Shown: positions 28,201 through 43,110, counted from the first letter of the stretch. The stretch: 64,000 bases of DNA from CAWGXG01 sp963826505 (GCA_963826505.1 CAWGXG010000008.1:1178001-1242000); one strand, 5' to 3'. Made by a program: numbers and translations. Notes: generated by a model from the letters alone, not told the origin.

Positions 28201-30159
28201 ATGGCAAACAACAAAGCAACAAATTTCTCGATTTCCAAACTGCTCATCGGGCAACCGCTCGAAACGCAGGCTTTGCCCCATCAACGTGTATCCAAACCAG
28301 TAGGATTGGCGGTATTCGCCTCGGACGCGTTGTCCTCGACCGCTTACGCCACCGAAGAAATCTTGATCATCCTGGCGATGGCGGGCGCGACAGCCTCCCG
28401 ACTCCGGCTCTCAATCCCGATCGCCATTGCGATTGCGGTCCTGCTGGCGATCGTGACGATCTCCTACCGACAGACGATTTTCGCCTATCCCAATGGCGGC
28501 GGCGCGTACATCGTCGCGCGTGACAATCTGGGCGAACTCCCCGCGCAGATCGCCGGGGCCGCCCTGCTCACAGATTACATCCTCACCGTGGCGGTGAGTA
28601 TCTCTGCCGGGGTCGCCCAGATCACGTCGGGCTTTCCATCCCTGTTGCCCTATCGCGTTGAAATTGCCATCAGCGTCATCTTCTTCATGACGATCGTCAA
28701 TTTGCGCGGCGTCAAGGAAAGCGGGCGTTTCTTCGCCATCCCGACCTACTTCTTCCTGACCACCATGTTTCTGACGCTGATCGTCGGCGGCATTCGCGCC
28801 GCCAGCGGCTCCCTGCCACAGGTCACCGAAGTGGAGGTGATGCACACCAGCGTACAATCGCTCACGCTGTTTCTGATCCTTCGCGCCTTTTCGAGCGGTT
28901 GTACCGCACTCACCGGTATTGAGGCCATTTCCAACGGGATCACGGCCTTCCGCGAGCCGCGCAGCCGCAACGCCGCGCTTACGCTGGTCTGGATGAGCAC
29001 CATGCTGATCACACTCTTCCTGGGCATCACACTGATTGCCCACCAGATCAACGCCATGCCGAGCGAAACCGAAACCGTGATCTCACAGATCGGGCGTACC
29101 ATCTTTGGCGAAGGCAGTCCGTTCTACCTGATGGTTCTCTCTGGGACAGCCCTCATCCTGCTCATGGCCGCCAACACCAGCTATGCCGATTTCCCCCGGC
29201 TGGCAGCGCTGGCCGCTGGTGACGGATTTTTGCCACGCCAATTCGCGACACGCGGCAGCCGTCTGGTGTTCTCGTGGGGCATCATGGGCTTGGCCGGGTT
29301 TGCATCGATCCTGGTCGTGGCGGGCAACGCGCGCACGTCTTACCTTATCCCGCTCTATGCGATCGGTGTGTTCCTATCGTTCACAATTTCGCAGACGGGC
29401 ATGGTGATACATCTGCGCAAGATCGGCAAGCTTAAGCCAGGCGAGGTCGTGCAGGGCCGCGAAGCGCCGATGGAATACGATCCCAACTGGCGCTTGAAAT
29501 TGGCCATCAGCGCTTTTGGCGCTTTCTGCACCGGCATCGTGATGATCATCTTCGCGGTGACCAAATTCACCAGCGGGGCGTGGTTCGTCGTCCTGCTGAT
29601 CCCCACGCTGGTGATCATCTTCTTCCGCATTCATCATCACTATCTGGATGTCGCCCAATCGCTCAGTCTGGCGGGCCGGCCAGTCGACGTCAGCCCACGG
29701 CCCATTCATACCATCATCCTGGTTGATGACGTCCACGCCGAAACCGTGCGGCTGGTGAACTTCGCCAAATCGTTGGGCAATCCCTGGCATGCCGTCCACG
29801 TCGCCACCAATCCTGACAAGGTCGATTCGGTCCGGGACAAATGGAACCAACGCATCGGAGAAGCAGAGGGTGAGCTCGTGATCTTGCCATCGCCCTATCG
29901 TCTGCTGGCAGATCCCATACGCGAATACGTCGAGCAAGTGCAAAATGCCATTCCAGGCGCGTTCGTGCATATCATTATGGGCCACCTGGCGATGGATACG
30001 TTCTGGGAACAGGCGCTGCACCAAAACACGGCCGTGATCTTCAATCTGGCGCTTGGCCGCATGGAAAACGTCGCGGTGACCAGCGTGCCGTATCAGATTC
30101 ACCGCGAAGGATACGAAGAAGAATCACCCGAGCCGCAGCACGAAGCTGTGGCAGTCTAG
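28201..30159 (+). CDS. KimA/YdaO-type potassium transporter (APC superfamily)
   Basis: A 652-residue APC permease that closely matches the KimA (formerly YdaO) high-affinity H+/K+ symporters: opening LLIGQPLETQAL, then VFASDALSSTAYATEEILIIL, YRQTIFAYPNGGGAYIVARDNLG, DYILTVAVSISAG, AFSSGCTALTGIEAISNGI, ANTSYADFPRLAALAA and LIPLYAIGVFLSFTISQTGM. About 12 transmembrane helices end near residue 475 and are followed by a cytoplasmic Usp-like domain of about 165 residues (HTIILVDDVHAETVRLVNFAKSLGN). In Bacillus KimA is inhibited by c-di-AMP through this domain; that regulation is only a possibility here. The frame is intact. It is downstream of, and probably co-expressed with, the APC-Usp fusion. 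Confidence 0.85.
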   Translation: MANNKATNFSISKLLIGQPLETQALPHQRVSKPVGLAVFASDALSSTAYATEEILIILAMAGATASRLRLSIPIAIAIAVLLAIVTISYRQTIFAYPNGGGAYIVARDNLGELPAQIAGAALLTDYILTVAVSISAGVAQITSGFPSLLPYRVEIAISVIFFMTIVNLRGVKESGRFFAIPTYFFLTTMFLTLIVGGIRAASGSLPQVTEVEVMHTSVQSLTLFLILRAFSSGCTALTGIEAISNGITAFREPRSRNAALTLVWMSTMLITLFLGITLIAHQINAMPSETETVISQIGRTIFGEGSPFYLMVLSGTALILLMAANTSYADFPRLAALAAGDGFLPRQFATRGSRLVFSWGIMGLAGFASILVVAGNARTSYLIPLYAIGVFLSFTISQTGMVIHLRKIGKLKPGEVVQGREAPMEYDPNWRLKLAISAFGAFCTGIVMIIFAVTKFTSGAWFVVLLIPTLVIIFFRIHHHYLDVAQSLSLAGRPVDVSPRPIHTIILVDDVHAETVRLVNFAKSLGNPWHAVHVATNPDKVDSVRDKWNQRIGEAEGELVILPSPYRLLADPIREYVEQVQNAIPGAFVHIIMGHLAMDTFWEQALHQNTAVIFNLALGRMENVAVTSVPYQIHREGYEEESPEPQHEAVAV

Positions 30160-30166
30160 CACCGCG

Positions 30167-31809
30167 ATGCGAGTCTCCGGACTGGTCCGTGCGCGACGTG
30201 GATTTGGGCTGGCCGCCATTGTGCTGGCTGCCGGGTTGATCCTGGCGGCCTGTCGTCGCGATCAGCAATCAATCCCGGTCTATGTGACACCAACCCCAGC
30301 GGCCACGGCCGCGGCGTTGGCGCCTGCCGCCCCACCCTCGTCGCCTACACCGAGCGCCACTGCGACAGCATCTGCCACGCTGACAGCGACACCTACCGCC
30401 ACCGAAACCGCTACAACATCGGCAACACCGACCGCAACAGCATCAGTGACGGCATCTGCGACCGAGACTGCGACCGAGACTGCACTACCGCCTGCCGCCT
30501 CCCCCACTGTGACCCTGGCGCCCGGCATCGTATTCGGCCCCGTTGTCGGACCGGACCAGCCCACTGCCGTGCTCGACACTGCGACTCCGGTCCCCGGCAT
30601 GACCTACGGACCGATCATCGGACCTGATTACACGCTCATGCCTACGGAAACGCCGGTACCACCCCTGATTTCAACCGTCGCCGCGACAGCGGGTCCCAGC
30701 CCTACGCCTGGTCCTGGATTGCGCAGCGATCTGATGGGCATCCAGATTCATCCGCACATCAACAGCGGTGAATTTGACACCGTCATGGGTTACGCCCACC
30801 AACTTGGCGTCGCGTGGATTAAGGTGCAGTTCAATTGGTCGCTGCTGGAATCGTCGCCTGGCCAATACACCGAATTGTTCTACATTCTGCGCCTGTACGT
30901 CCAGCGCGCGCATGATCAGGGCTTCAAGGTCCTTGTCAGTGTCGCGAAGGCACCCGGTTGGTCACGCACGCCCGACTCAGACGGCATCATGCGCGAAGAC
31001 GGTCCGCCCGACAATCCGCACCGTGCTGGCGAATTTCCTGAGCGGGATGCTGCCCGCAGATCGGGCATGATGTGTACGGCAGGCCGTACGTTAGCGCGAT
31101 CGAAGTCTGGAATGAGCCGAATTTGCAGCGCGAATGGCACGATCACACGATGAGCGGCGACGAATATATGCGTTACTTCCGCCCGGCTTATGACGCCATC
31201 CGCGCCTATTCACCGGACATTGCGATCATCACTGCTGGCCCGGCCCCAACCGGCGACTCGGATGGATCGATCAACGATCGCAACTGGTTGCAGCAGTTAT
31301 ACAACGCCGGGCTGGCCGCCTACGGCACCGATATCGCGGTGGGTATTCACCCCTACGGCTGGGCTAACGCTCCCGACGCCCGCTGCTGCGCCAATCCATC
31401 ACGCGGCTGGGACGATCAGCCTCAGTTCTATTTCTTGGACACCATCGAGGACTACCGGGCGATCATGGTGACCAACGGCCACGGCAGCGCCCAAATGTGG
31501 GGCACCGAGTTCGGCTGGGCGACTTTTGATGGCATGCAAACTGCCAACGGCACGCAGCCCGCGGCCCCGGCGGATACCCCGTACTTCTCGTTTATCAATC
31601 GCTGGCAGCAGGCTGATTACGTGCTACGCGCCTTCACGCTGGCGCAAGAACGCCCTTACCTCGGGCCGATGATCTTGTGGAATCTCAACTTTGCGTTGAT
31701 CCCCGGCGCGGTCGACCAGTCTGATCCGCAGACAGCGTACAGCATCCTGGACAGCTATTGGAATCCGCGCCCGGTCTATCAGACGCTGCAACAAGCCTCC
31801 AAACACTGA
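30167..31809 (+). CDS. Lipoprotein with clan-A glycoside hydrolase (GH39/GH5-like) domain, frameshifted
   Basis: A secreted lipoprotein of about 547 aa. A signal peptide with lipobox LILAAC (Cys about residue 28) is followed by a 140-residue Thr/Ala/Pro/Ser linker and a TIM-barrel glycosidase-like domain from about 190 (LMGIQIHPHINSGEFDTVMGYAHQLGVAWIKVQFNW). The acid/base glutamate is probably in EVWNEPN and the nucleophile in WGTEFGWAT, the usual clan-A positions, so it may be active. Two one-base shifts at about 31010-31070 break the frame between APGWSRTPDSDG and the VSAIEVWNEPN segment; homology resumes at once, so sequence error is likely. The start is 7 bases after the KimA-like stop. 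Substrate unknown. Confidence 0.75.
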
Positions 31810-31848
31810 GCGCAATGCCAGCCTCTCGCCGCCGTCGCCGAGAATCAA

Positions 31849-31884
31849 AACGAGCGAGTGCCGTAATTGCAGCACTCGCTCGTT
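31849..31884. terminator. Bidirectional terminator between the glycosidase and rpoC
   Basis: Perfect 13-bp inverted repeat AACGAGCGAGTGC/GCACTCGCTCGTT (31849-31861 with 31872-31884). On the minus strand it is followed by TTTTGATT and should terminate rpoC; it also lies 40 bases after the convergent glycosidase gene. Confidence 0.8.
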
Positions 31885-31915
31885 CATAGTTGATTCGACT
31901 GGATGACCTGTCGGT

Positions 31916-36747
<4,832 letters not shown>

Positions 36748-36866
36748 GGCGTGCCCTCCTCTGCGCTTGGGTTACGCTATCCAACTGGAGTTAAGTCGTC
36801 CTGTGTGTTGAACGATGTTGAAGTGACCGCTGCTAACGCGGAAAATGAACGCAGCAGTCAATAAGC

Positions 36867-36898
36867 AAAAACGGCGCTCGAAACAAGAGTTTCAGCGC
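36867..36898 (-). terminator. Terminator-like hairpin (possible attenuator) in the rpoC leader
   Basis: On the minus strand GCGCT-GAAAC, loop TCTT, GTTTC-G-AGCGC (one bulged G), then CG and TTTTT. It lies within the transcribed leader, downstream of the promoter and upstream of rpoC, so full-length transcription needs read-through or antitermination. Confidence 0.6.
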
Positions 36899-37096
36899 TT
36901 TGTCTAGGTGTCTCCCGCTAGTTAAGCTGGGATGGTGTCAGGTCTCACCGCCGCATTCCCGCCACGTCCGGCCCGCGTACCGGAGTTTCAGGTTGTCACT
37001 GCTTTACCGCTCACCGGCAGACAGTGCGTTGTGCGATCGTGCTCTGCCGCCGCCCAATGGGTTCAAATGACCATAACTCACATGTGCCAAACTATG

Positions 37097-37125
37097 ATTA
37101 TACCAAACAATTCCACAATCTCCAA
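37097..37125 (-). promoter_or_regulatory. rpoC promoter
   Basis: Minus strand: TTGGAG (37125-37120), 17-bp spacer, TATAAT (37102-37097). It predicts a start near 37090 and a 5' leader of about 340 nt. Confidence 0.65.
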
Positions 37126-37203
37126 GCCCCGAAATCGTGAAATTATCAATTTCATACCACCAGTCTATAGTGCTGTGTCGCCGCTTGTCTTTCTCCCAAC
37201 ACT

Positions 37204-37233
37204 CAAAGAGCGGCATTCCTATGAACGCCGCTC
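37204..37233 (-). terminator. Terminator after the coiled-coil/zinc-ribbon gene
   Basis: Minus strand: GAGCGGC/GCCGCTC (37233-37227 with 37214-37208) followed by TTTGAG. It separates the upstream gene from the rpoC transcription unit. Confidence 0.5.
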
Positions 37234-37304
37234 ACACACACGCTATTTTCGCTTTCTTGCTTGGCCCGCTCTGCGTTCCAAAAACCGCGACTCCCCGTAA
37301 GCGC

Positions 37305-38384
37305 CTACACGCGCACGACCGTCCCGCAGTACTCGCACGTGAGCTCGGTCATCCCCCGCACCAGGGCGGGCAGTGTCGCGCCGCAGGTTGGGCACGCCGT
37401 CGGAGCCTGCCGCACGGCTTCCGCCGCCGCCTCGTCCACCGGGATGGCGCGTTCCTTCTCGATCTCGCCGTTGAGCACGCGGTTGAGCTGGCCCGCGTAC
37501 CATTTGCTATCCACGCCGCCGGATTTGATCTCCAACGTCATCTCGGCGTAATCACCCGAACTGAGCTTGAGGTGAATCAAGTCCTTGCCGCCGAACAGCC
37601 CCTTGTCTTCTGGCGTCACTTCGCTGATCGTGCCTATCGGGATCGCCCACAATTCTTCCTGGACTTTGTCGCCGCCAAATCCGAACCGCCCGCCAACTTT
37701 CTCTTTCCGCTCGAAGATCAACCGCTGGTCCGTGACGAACAGCAGACCATCCGGGTCTTCTTTGCCCTTGCCGGACTTCACCCATTCGGCCTCGTGGACC
37801 ATCACTAACGCCTCAGCCGGTGTCCACGTGACACTCGACTCGTCCGCCAGCTTGAGAAAACTCTGAATCTGCCGGATCTGCGCCTGGGTCTGGCTCACAT
37901 TTTCCGGGACACGCCCGTACATGCCTTCAATGCGGCTGTGCGCCGCCTCCACATCGCTCACCAGACCGGCAACGCCACGCTCGATTTCTTCAAGCATCTG
38001 CGTCTTGTTCCCGAACACGCCTTCGAGGCGAGGCCACAACTGCGCTACCGCATCGAAACGCGCCTGGACCCGGTTGATCTCCTCGCGGACGGCCTGCTGC
38101 ACCTGCTGGCGAATGTCGTCCCACTGCTTGGCCAGCACGTCGCACTTATTCTCGAGATACCCGGCGAAGGCATAGCCGCGCTCGCGCAGCCCCTTGATCT
38201 CGCCAGGCAGTCCCGCGATCTCGGTCGCAGTGTCGCCAAGCTGTTTGGTAACGTCGGTCATCGCGATCTTTTCGCGTACGTCGTCGTATTTTTGCCGTAC
38301 CGCGGCGATACGCTCGGTCAGATCCGGCTGATCCGGAGGCGTGGGCGGAGTCGATCCTGACGCTTTTCCGGCCTGAAATACCAT
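37305..38384 (-). CDS. Uncharacterised protein: coiled coil, PH-like domain and C-terminal zinc ribbon
   Basis: A 359-residue protein that I cannot assign to a named family. Residues about 20-190 are predicted coiled coil (ERIAAVRQKYDDVREKI..., EEINRVQARFDAVAQL...). Residues about 195-300 look like a bacterial PH/GRAM-type beta-domain (GLLFVTDQRLIFERKEK, LWAIPIGTISEVTPEDKGLFGGKDLIHLKL). The C-terminus has a CPTCG-x15-CEYCG zinc ribbon. There is no signal peptide or membrane segment, so it is cytoplasmic. GAGAGGA lies about 10 bases before the ATG. It sits between prfB and rpoC on the same strand, with a terminator after it. The GRAM-like middle may bind lipid or protein; function unknown. Confidence 0.7.
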   Translation of the reverse strand: MVFQAGKASGSTPPTPPDQPDLTERIAAVRQKYDDVREKIAMTDVTKQLGDTATEIAGLPGEIKGLRERGYAFAGYLENKCDVLAKQWDDIRQQVQQAVREEINRVQARFDAVAQLWPRLEGVFGNKTQMLEEIERGVAGLVSDVEAAHSRIEGMYGRVPENVSQTQAQIRQIQSFLKLADESSVTWTPAEALVMVHEAEWVKSGKGKEDPDGLLFVTDQRLIFERKEKVGGRFGFGGDKVQEELWAIPIGTISEVTPEDKGLFGGKDLIHLKLSSGDYAEMTLEIKSGGVDSKWYAGQLNRVLNGEIEKERAIPVDEAAAEAVRQAPTACPTCGATLPALVRGMTELTCEYCGTVVRV

Positions 38385-38471
38385 GATGATTCGTCCTCTC
38401 TCCTCGTGAGATTCGCACTATGATTTGCGATATAACCTGAACAGCGAAAAAGCGCAACTCGGACCGCCCCG

Positions 38472-39584
38472 CTAGTCTTTCCGCCGGACGGGATCGCTGC
38501 CCACCTGCGACGCCAGGTAGGCTTCCATAAATGGATCGAGATCACCATCAAGATCGCGCCGGTATTACCGGTTTCGTGATCGGTTCGCAGATCCTTGACC
38601 ATCTGGTATGGATGCAGCACGTAGGATCGAATCTGATTGCCCCACCCCGCGCTGACGTGTTCGCCCTTCAGTTCCGCGAATTCCTCTTCCTGTTCGCGCC
38701 GCTTCAGGTCAAATAACCGCATCTTAAGCACCTGCATGGCGCGCTCTTTGTTCTGCGCCTGACTGCGCTCGTTCTGGCAGCTCACGACCAATCCGCTCGG
38801 TAGGTGCGTGATCCGGATCGCAGTCTCGTTCTTCTGCACGTTTTGACCGCCCGCGCCGCTGCTGCGGAACGTATCAATTTGCAGATCCTTCTCGTCGATC
38901 TCGATATCGATGTCGTCCTGCACGTCCGGCCAAACCTCCACCAGACAGAACGACGTGTGCCGCCGGTGATTCGAGTCGAACGGGCTGAGCCGCACCAACC
39001 GGTGTACGCCGCGTTCCGACTTGAGATAACCGTACACGTAGTCGCCCTGAATCAGCAGCGTGCAGCTTTTGATCCCGGCTTCATCGCCCGGCATCTCGGA
39101 CACGATTTCCACCTTGAATCCGCGCCGTTCTGCCCAGCGCAGATACATACGCAGCAGCATACCCGCCCAGTCCTGCGCGTCGGTCCCGCCCGCGCCGGAA
39201 TGAATCGCAAGATAAGCGTCTTCGTATGTCGAATTTCCCGCTTAGCTTGGCACGGAACGTCAGCCGGTCAACAAAGCGCTCAAGCTGGTCAGTTTCCGTC
39301 GGCAAGATCGTTGGCGATGCTGTCATCATCCATTTCCGCCAGTTCGAGCGTGTCCTGGATGCGTTGATGCGTTCCCTGCCAGATCCGCGACACTGCTCGC
39401 GCAGCCGCGCTAACCGTCGCATAGTTTTTTGGGCGGCTCCGGATCGTTCCAGAAATTCCGGTTGGGCCGGAGGCGTCTTCCAACGTGTGCAGTTCATCGA
39501 CCTGTGTGGGGATGTCAAAGACGCTCCATAAGCTGTTCGACAGTTTCGCGGATGGTGTTCAAACTGGCTGGTCAACGCTTCCAC
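38472..39584 (-). CDS. prfB: Peptide chain release factor 2 with programmed frameshift (plus extra frame errors)
   Basis: RF2 reads UGA and UAA stop codons and triggers peptide release through its GGQ motif. The GTG start at 39584 has GAGGAG 9 bases upstream. At 39520-39514 the reading frame meets CTT TGA C, the classic RF2 autoregulatory +1 site, preceded by an internal GGAG. Downstream blocks are YLRWAERRGFKVEIVSEMPGDEAGIKS, GVHRLVRLSPFDSNHRRHTSF, the catalytic SGAGGQNVQKNETAIRITHLPSG and WGNQIRSYVLHPYQMVKDLRTDHETGN, with the tail ending VRRKD. Beyond the programmed site, several one-base shifts (near 39560, 39480-39420, 39230 and 38555) look like sequence errors. The gene starts 6 bases after ftsY, so the two are an operon. 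Confidence 0.9.
39514..39527 (-). promoter_or_regulatory. prfB programmed +1 frameshift signal
   Basis: Minus strand: internal Shine-Dalgarno GGAG (39527-39524), 3-nt spacer CGT, then slippery CTT followed by TGA and C (39520-39514). The spacing equals that of the known E. coli prfB site. When RF2 is scarce ribosomes slip +1 at CUU and go on with GAC ATC; when it is plentiful they stop at UGA. Confidence 0.88.
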
Positions 39585-39590
39585 GGCGGT

Positions 39591-40503
39591 TTACTCCTCA
39601 TTCCCATTTTCGAACAGGCTGTCAACAAACGTACTGGGGTTGAAAAACACCAGATCATACATCGCTTCGCCGATGCCAATGTAATGCACCGGCAATCCCA
39701 GTTCCTGCTGGATCGCGAACAACATGCCGCCCTTAGCCGAGCTGTCGAGCTTGGTCACGATCAGACCGGTAATGTTGATCGCTTCCTGGAATTTCTTGGC
39801 TTGCGTCAGCGCGTTCTGGCCGGTCGTGCCGTCCAACACCAGCAGCGTCTCGTGCGGCGCGTCCGGGAATCACCTTACGCAATACGTCGCGCACCTTCAC
39901 CAACTCAGCCATCAGGTTGAAATTGCTGTGCAGGCGGCCCGCAGTATCGACGATCAACACCTCTGCTCCACGCGCCCGCGCGGAACTGATGGCGTCATAC
40001 ACGACCGCGCCCGGATCGCTGCCCGGGAGCCCTGCCACAACCGGCACTTCGGCGCGCTCGCCCCACAGCTTGAGCTGGTCGATCGCTGCCGCGCGGAAGG
40101 TATCACCTGCCGCCAGCATCACCTTACGGTTGTTCAGCCGCATGCGGTATGCCATCTTGCCGATCGACGTAGTCTTGCCTGACCCATTTACGCCAGCCAC
40201 TAAAACGACCGACAATTCCCGCCCGCTCAGGTTCAGTGGCGTTGGCTCCAACAACAGCTTACGCAATTCGTCCTTCAGCGCCAGGATCATCCGATCCTGT
40301 TTGACGATACCGTCGCGCCGCACACGCGAGCGCATGGTATCGATCAACTGCATGGTCGTGGCCACGCCGACATCGGCCTGCACCAGCAACGCCTCAACTT
40401 CATCCCACGTATCGTCGTCAATATCCGTCGCGCCTAGCGCCTGGGCGATCCGCCCAAACACCGACTGGCGCGTTCGTTTCAATCCGTCTCGTAAAGATGC
40501 CAC
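39591..40503 (-). CDS. ftsY: Signal recognition particle receptor FtsY (one frameshift)
   Basis: FtsY docks SRP-bound ribosomes at the membrane through GTPase pairing with Ffh. About 304 aa: a short N domain (GRIAQALGATDIDDDTWDEVEALLVQADVG), G1 GVNGSGKTTSIGKMA, DTFRAAAIDQLKLWGERAEVPVV, G3 DTAGRLHSNFNLMAELVKV, G4 TKLDSSAKGG and the C-terminal HYIGIGEAMYDLVFFNPSTFVDSLF. The acidic A domain of some FtsY proteins is absent. The frame breaks once near 39865, where one extra C in CCC disrupts RKVIPDAPHETLLVLDGTTGQNA; the length of 3n+1 fits a single inserted base. It lies directly upstream of prfB. Confidence 0.93.
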
Positions 40504-40717
40504 GCTGTCTCACCTCTGGCTTGATTATCTGCCGATTCGATTGGTTTCATGGCTGGCTGCCGCCGCGATATTATAGACAATTTGCCCGGCTGCGACTATA
40601 CCGCACCGCCAAGACCTCTATCCATTCAGCCCCAGTTGGGCTATACTTACCCACGTTAAGATCATCTTTATCGGAGCAGTTTGGCTCTGTTACCTGACAG
40701 TTTGGTTGATTATTCGC

Positions 40718-42527
40718 ATGGACGAATCCGAAGATCCGCAATTTCTGCATCATCGCCCACATCGACCACGGCAAAAGCACGTTGGCCGACCGGTTGCTCC
40801 AGATTACGGGGACCATCAGCGAGCGCGAGATGCACGAGCAGGTGCTCGACGATATGGAATTGGAGCGCGAACGCGGTGTGACGATCAAAGCTTCCGCTGT
40901 GCGGATGCAGTACACCGCTGCCGACGGCGAAACCTACGAAATGAATCTGATCGACACACCCGGCCACGTCGATTTCTCGTACGAAGTTAGCCGGGCGCTA
41001 CAAGGCTGCGAAGGCGCGGTGCTGGTCGTCGACGCGACTCAAGGCATCGAAGCCCAAACACTGGCCAACCTGTATATGGCTCTGGAACATGATCTCGAAA
41101 TCGTGGCCGTGGTGAACAAAATCGATCTCCCCGCCGCCCACGCTGACGACGTTGCGCAGGAAATTGAAGAACTGATCGGCATCGATGCCGCCGACGTGAT
41201 CCAGGTCAGCGCCAAGACCGGTCACAACGTCGAACAGGTGCTTGCCGCTGTCGTCCAGCATGTTCCGCCCCCGCATGGTGATGCCGTCGCCCCGGCCCGT
41301 GCGCTGATCTTCGACAGCCATTACGACTCCTACAAAGGCGTGATCGCCTACGTGCGCGTCTTTGATGGGACCATCGCCAAGACCGACAAGCTGCTTCTGA
41401 TGGCGACCGGCGTTGAAATCGAGCCGATCGAAATCGGCATCTTCAATCCCAGTATGAAGCCAGTCGAAACGCTCACGGCGGGCGAAGTCGGTTACGTCGC
41501 CACCGGTTTGAAAACCGTGCGCGAATGCCGTGTGGGCGACACGATCACGCTGGCGCTGCAAGGCGCTCCGGCGCCGCTGCCGGGCTACGAACACGTCAAA
41601 CCGATGGTTTTCGCCGGGTTCTATCCGACGGACAACGACGATTACAATGATCTGCGCGACGCCCTCGACAAGCTCCAACTCAACGATGCCGCGCTCGTTT
41701 TCGAGCCGGAGACTTCCCAGGCGCTTAATTTCGGCTTTCGGGTCGGGTTCCTGGGTCTCTTTCACATGGATATCATTCAAGAACGTCTCGAACGTGAATA
41801 CGATCTCGATCTCGTGGCAACCTCGCCCAGCGTCGAATACCAGGTTCTGCTGCGCAGCGACGAGATGATTACCATCAACAGCCCCGCCGATCTCCCCGAC
41901 GAAAGCATCATCGCGGAGATCCGCGAGCCCTGGATGGCGATTGAGATCTTTACCCCCGAGGAATTCATCGGCCCGATCATGGACCTCGTGACCAGCAAGC
42001 GCGGTGAATTCGTCAGCATGGATTATCTCGATGCCAAACGCGTCCAACTTCGCTACAAGATTCCCTTGGCTGAGCTGATCGTCGATTTCTACGACCGGCT
42101 CAAGTCGGCTACGCGTGGCTATGCCAGCCTGGATTATCACGTCGATGCCTACCGCTCGGAAAAACTCGTCAAGCTCGATGTACTCGTCAACAAGCAGCCG
42201 GTCGACGCCCTGGCGATGATCGTCCACGAGGACGAAGCCTTCCATAAGGGACAGCGCCTCGTCTCGCGTCTCAAGAAACTGATCCCGCGCCAGTTGTTCG
42301 AGGTCCCGATCCAGGCCGCAGTGGGCAAGCGCGTCGTCAGCCGCGCCAACGTCAAGGCGCTGCGCAAAGACGTGCTCGCGAAGTGCTATGGCGGCGATAT
42401 CACCCGTAAGAAAAAACTGCTCGAAAAGCAGAAAAAGGGTAAACGCCGCCTGAAGATGATCGGCAATGTGGAAGTTCCACAGGAAGCCTTTATGGCAGTG
42501 CTGAGGTTAGATGACGATGACGACTAG
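40718..42527 (+). CDS. lepA: Elongation factor 4 (LepA), one frameshift near the start
   Basis: LepA/EF4 is a ribosomal translocation-type GTPase that helps under ionic or cold stress and in initiation. The ATG at 40718 begins MDES; dropping one extra G near 40730 gives KIRNFCIIAHIDHGKSTLADRLL, the normal N-terminus with the G1 loop. The intact frame continues with RERGVTIKASAVRM (switch I), LIDTPGHVDFSYEV (G3), NKIDLPAA (G4), GFRVGFLGLFHMDIIQERLEREY and the diagnostic C-terminal block KAIP/RQLFEVPIQAAVGKRVVSRANVKALRKDVLAKCYGGDITRKKKLLEKQKKGK. Length about 603 aa, normal, 3n+1 as written. The GNAT gene overlaps its 3' end. Confidence 0.95.
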
Positions 42528-43110
42528 CAATTGCAGGCCCGACTATCCGCCCGTTCCCCAAGAAGTTACCAGTGCGCGACTGATCATCCGCCCTTCCCGG
42601 CGCGCCGATGCCCCCTACCTCAAAGCGTGGTGGAACGATCCCGCCGTTACCGAACCGGGCGGCAATGTAGACGGGATGCAGTACGACGATGCCGACATGG
42701 ACGATTGGTTTCAGCGCTATATTGATGAACGCGACTGCGCCTCACATTTTGTCATTTGTCTTCAGTCACCCACCGAGCGCCCGATCGGTGAGTTCTATAT
42801 TGGCTCCGACGACCGCCCCGGCTGTGTCGGCGTGGCGCTCATCATCGGCGACACGTCGATGTGGGGTCACGGCTACGCTGCCGAAGCGTTGGAAGCCTAT
42901 TCCAGGGCATTGTTCGATTCCGGTCTGTGCGAAGCGCTGCGCGTGGACATGCGCGTCGATAACTCACGCGCCATTCGCATGTGCTACAAAGTCGGTTTTG
43001 AGGTGGAGCATGTGTGGGCCAACGGCCTGTTCCAAACGATGATTCTCACTCAGGCGGCGTTCGAACTGCTCAAATTCAAGCAGACCGAGTCGCGGGCCGA
43101 TTCCCAATAA
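42511..43110 (+). CDS. GNAT family N-acetyltransferase (RimJ/RimL-like)
   Basis: A 199-residue acetyltransferase of the RimJ/RimL type: RLIIRPSRRADAPYLKAWWNDP at the start, FVICLQSPTERPIGEFYIG in the core, the acetyl-CoA-binding region around DTSMWGHGYAAEALEAY (the G-x-G/A loop) and NSRAIRMCYKVGFEVE at the end. It could acetylate a protein N-terminus, an aminoglycoside-like molecule or a metabolite; the substrate is not evident. It overlaps the 3' end of lepA by 17 bases (11 if the second ATG at 42517 is used), so translation is probably coupled. Confidence 0.82.
   Translation: MTMTTSNCRPDYPPVPQEVTSARLIIRPSRRADAPYLKAWWNDPAVTEPGGNVDGMQYDDADMDDWFQRYIDERDCASHFVICLQSPTERPIGEFYIGSDDRPGCVGVALIIGDTSMWGHGYAAEALEAYSRALFDSGLCEALRVDMRVDNSRAIRMCYKVGFEVEHVWANGLFQTMILTQAAFELLKFKQTESRADSQ

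Larger units (their letters stand above)
36748..37304 (-). other. rpoC leader region, no gene
   Basis: 557 bases without a convincing coding frame. From the minus-strand side it holds a terminator for the upstream coiled-coil gene (37208-37233), a strong promoter (37125-37097), a GC-rich leader of about 340 nt, and a terminator-like hairpin with T5 (36898-36867) about 120 bases before the rpoC start. No rpoB fragment is present. Confidence 0.6.

Noticed and set aside
37055..37085. GGTTCAAAT resembling a tRNA T-loop
   Set aside because: Flanking bases do not pair into a T stem and no anticodon or acceptor stem can be built.
40998..42245. Long minus-strand frame (415 codons) opposite lepA
   Set aside because: Antisense shadow caused by GC-rich codon bias; lepA is certain on the plus strand.
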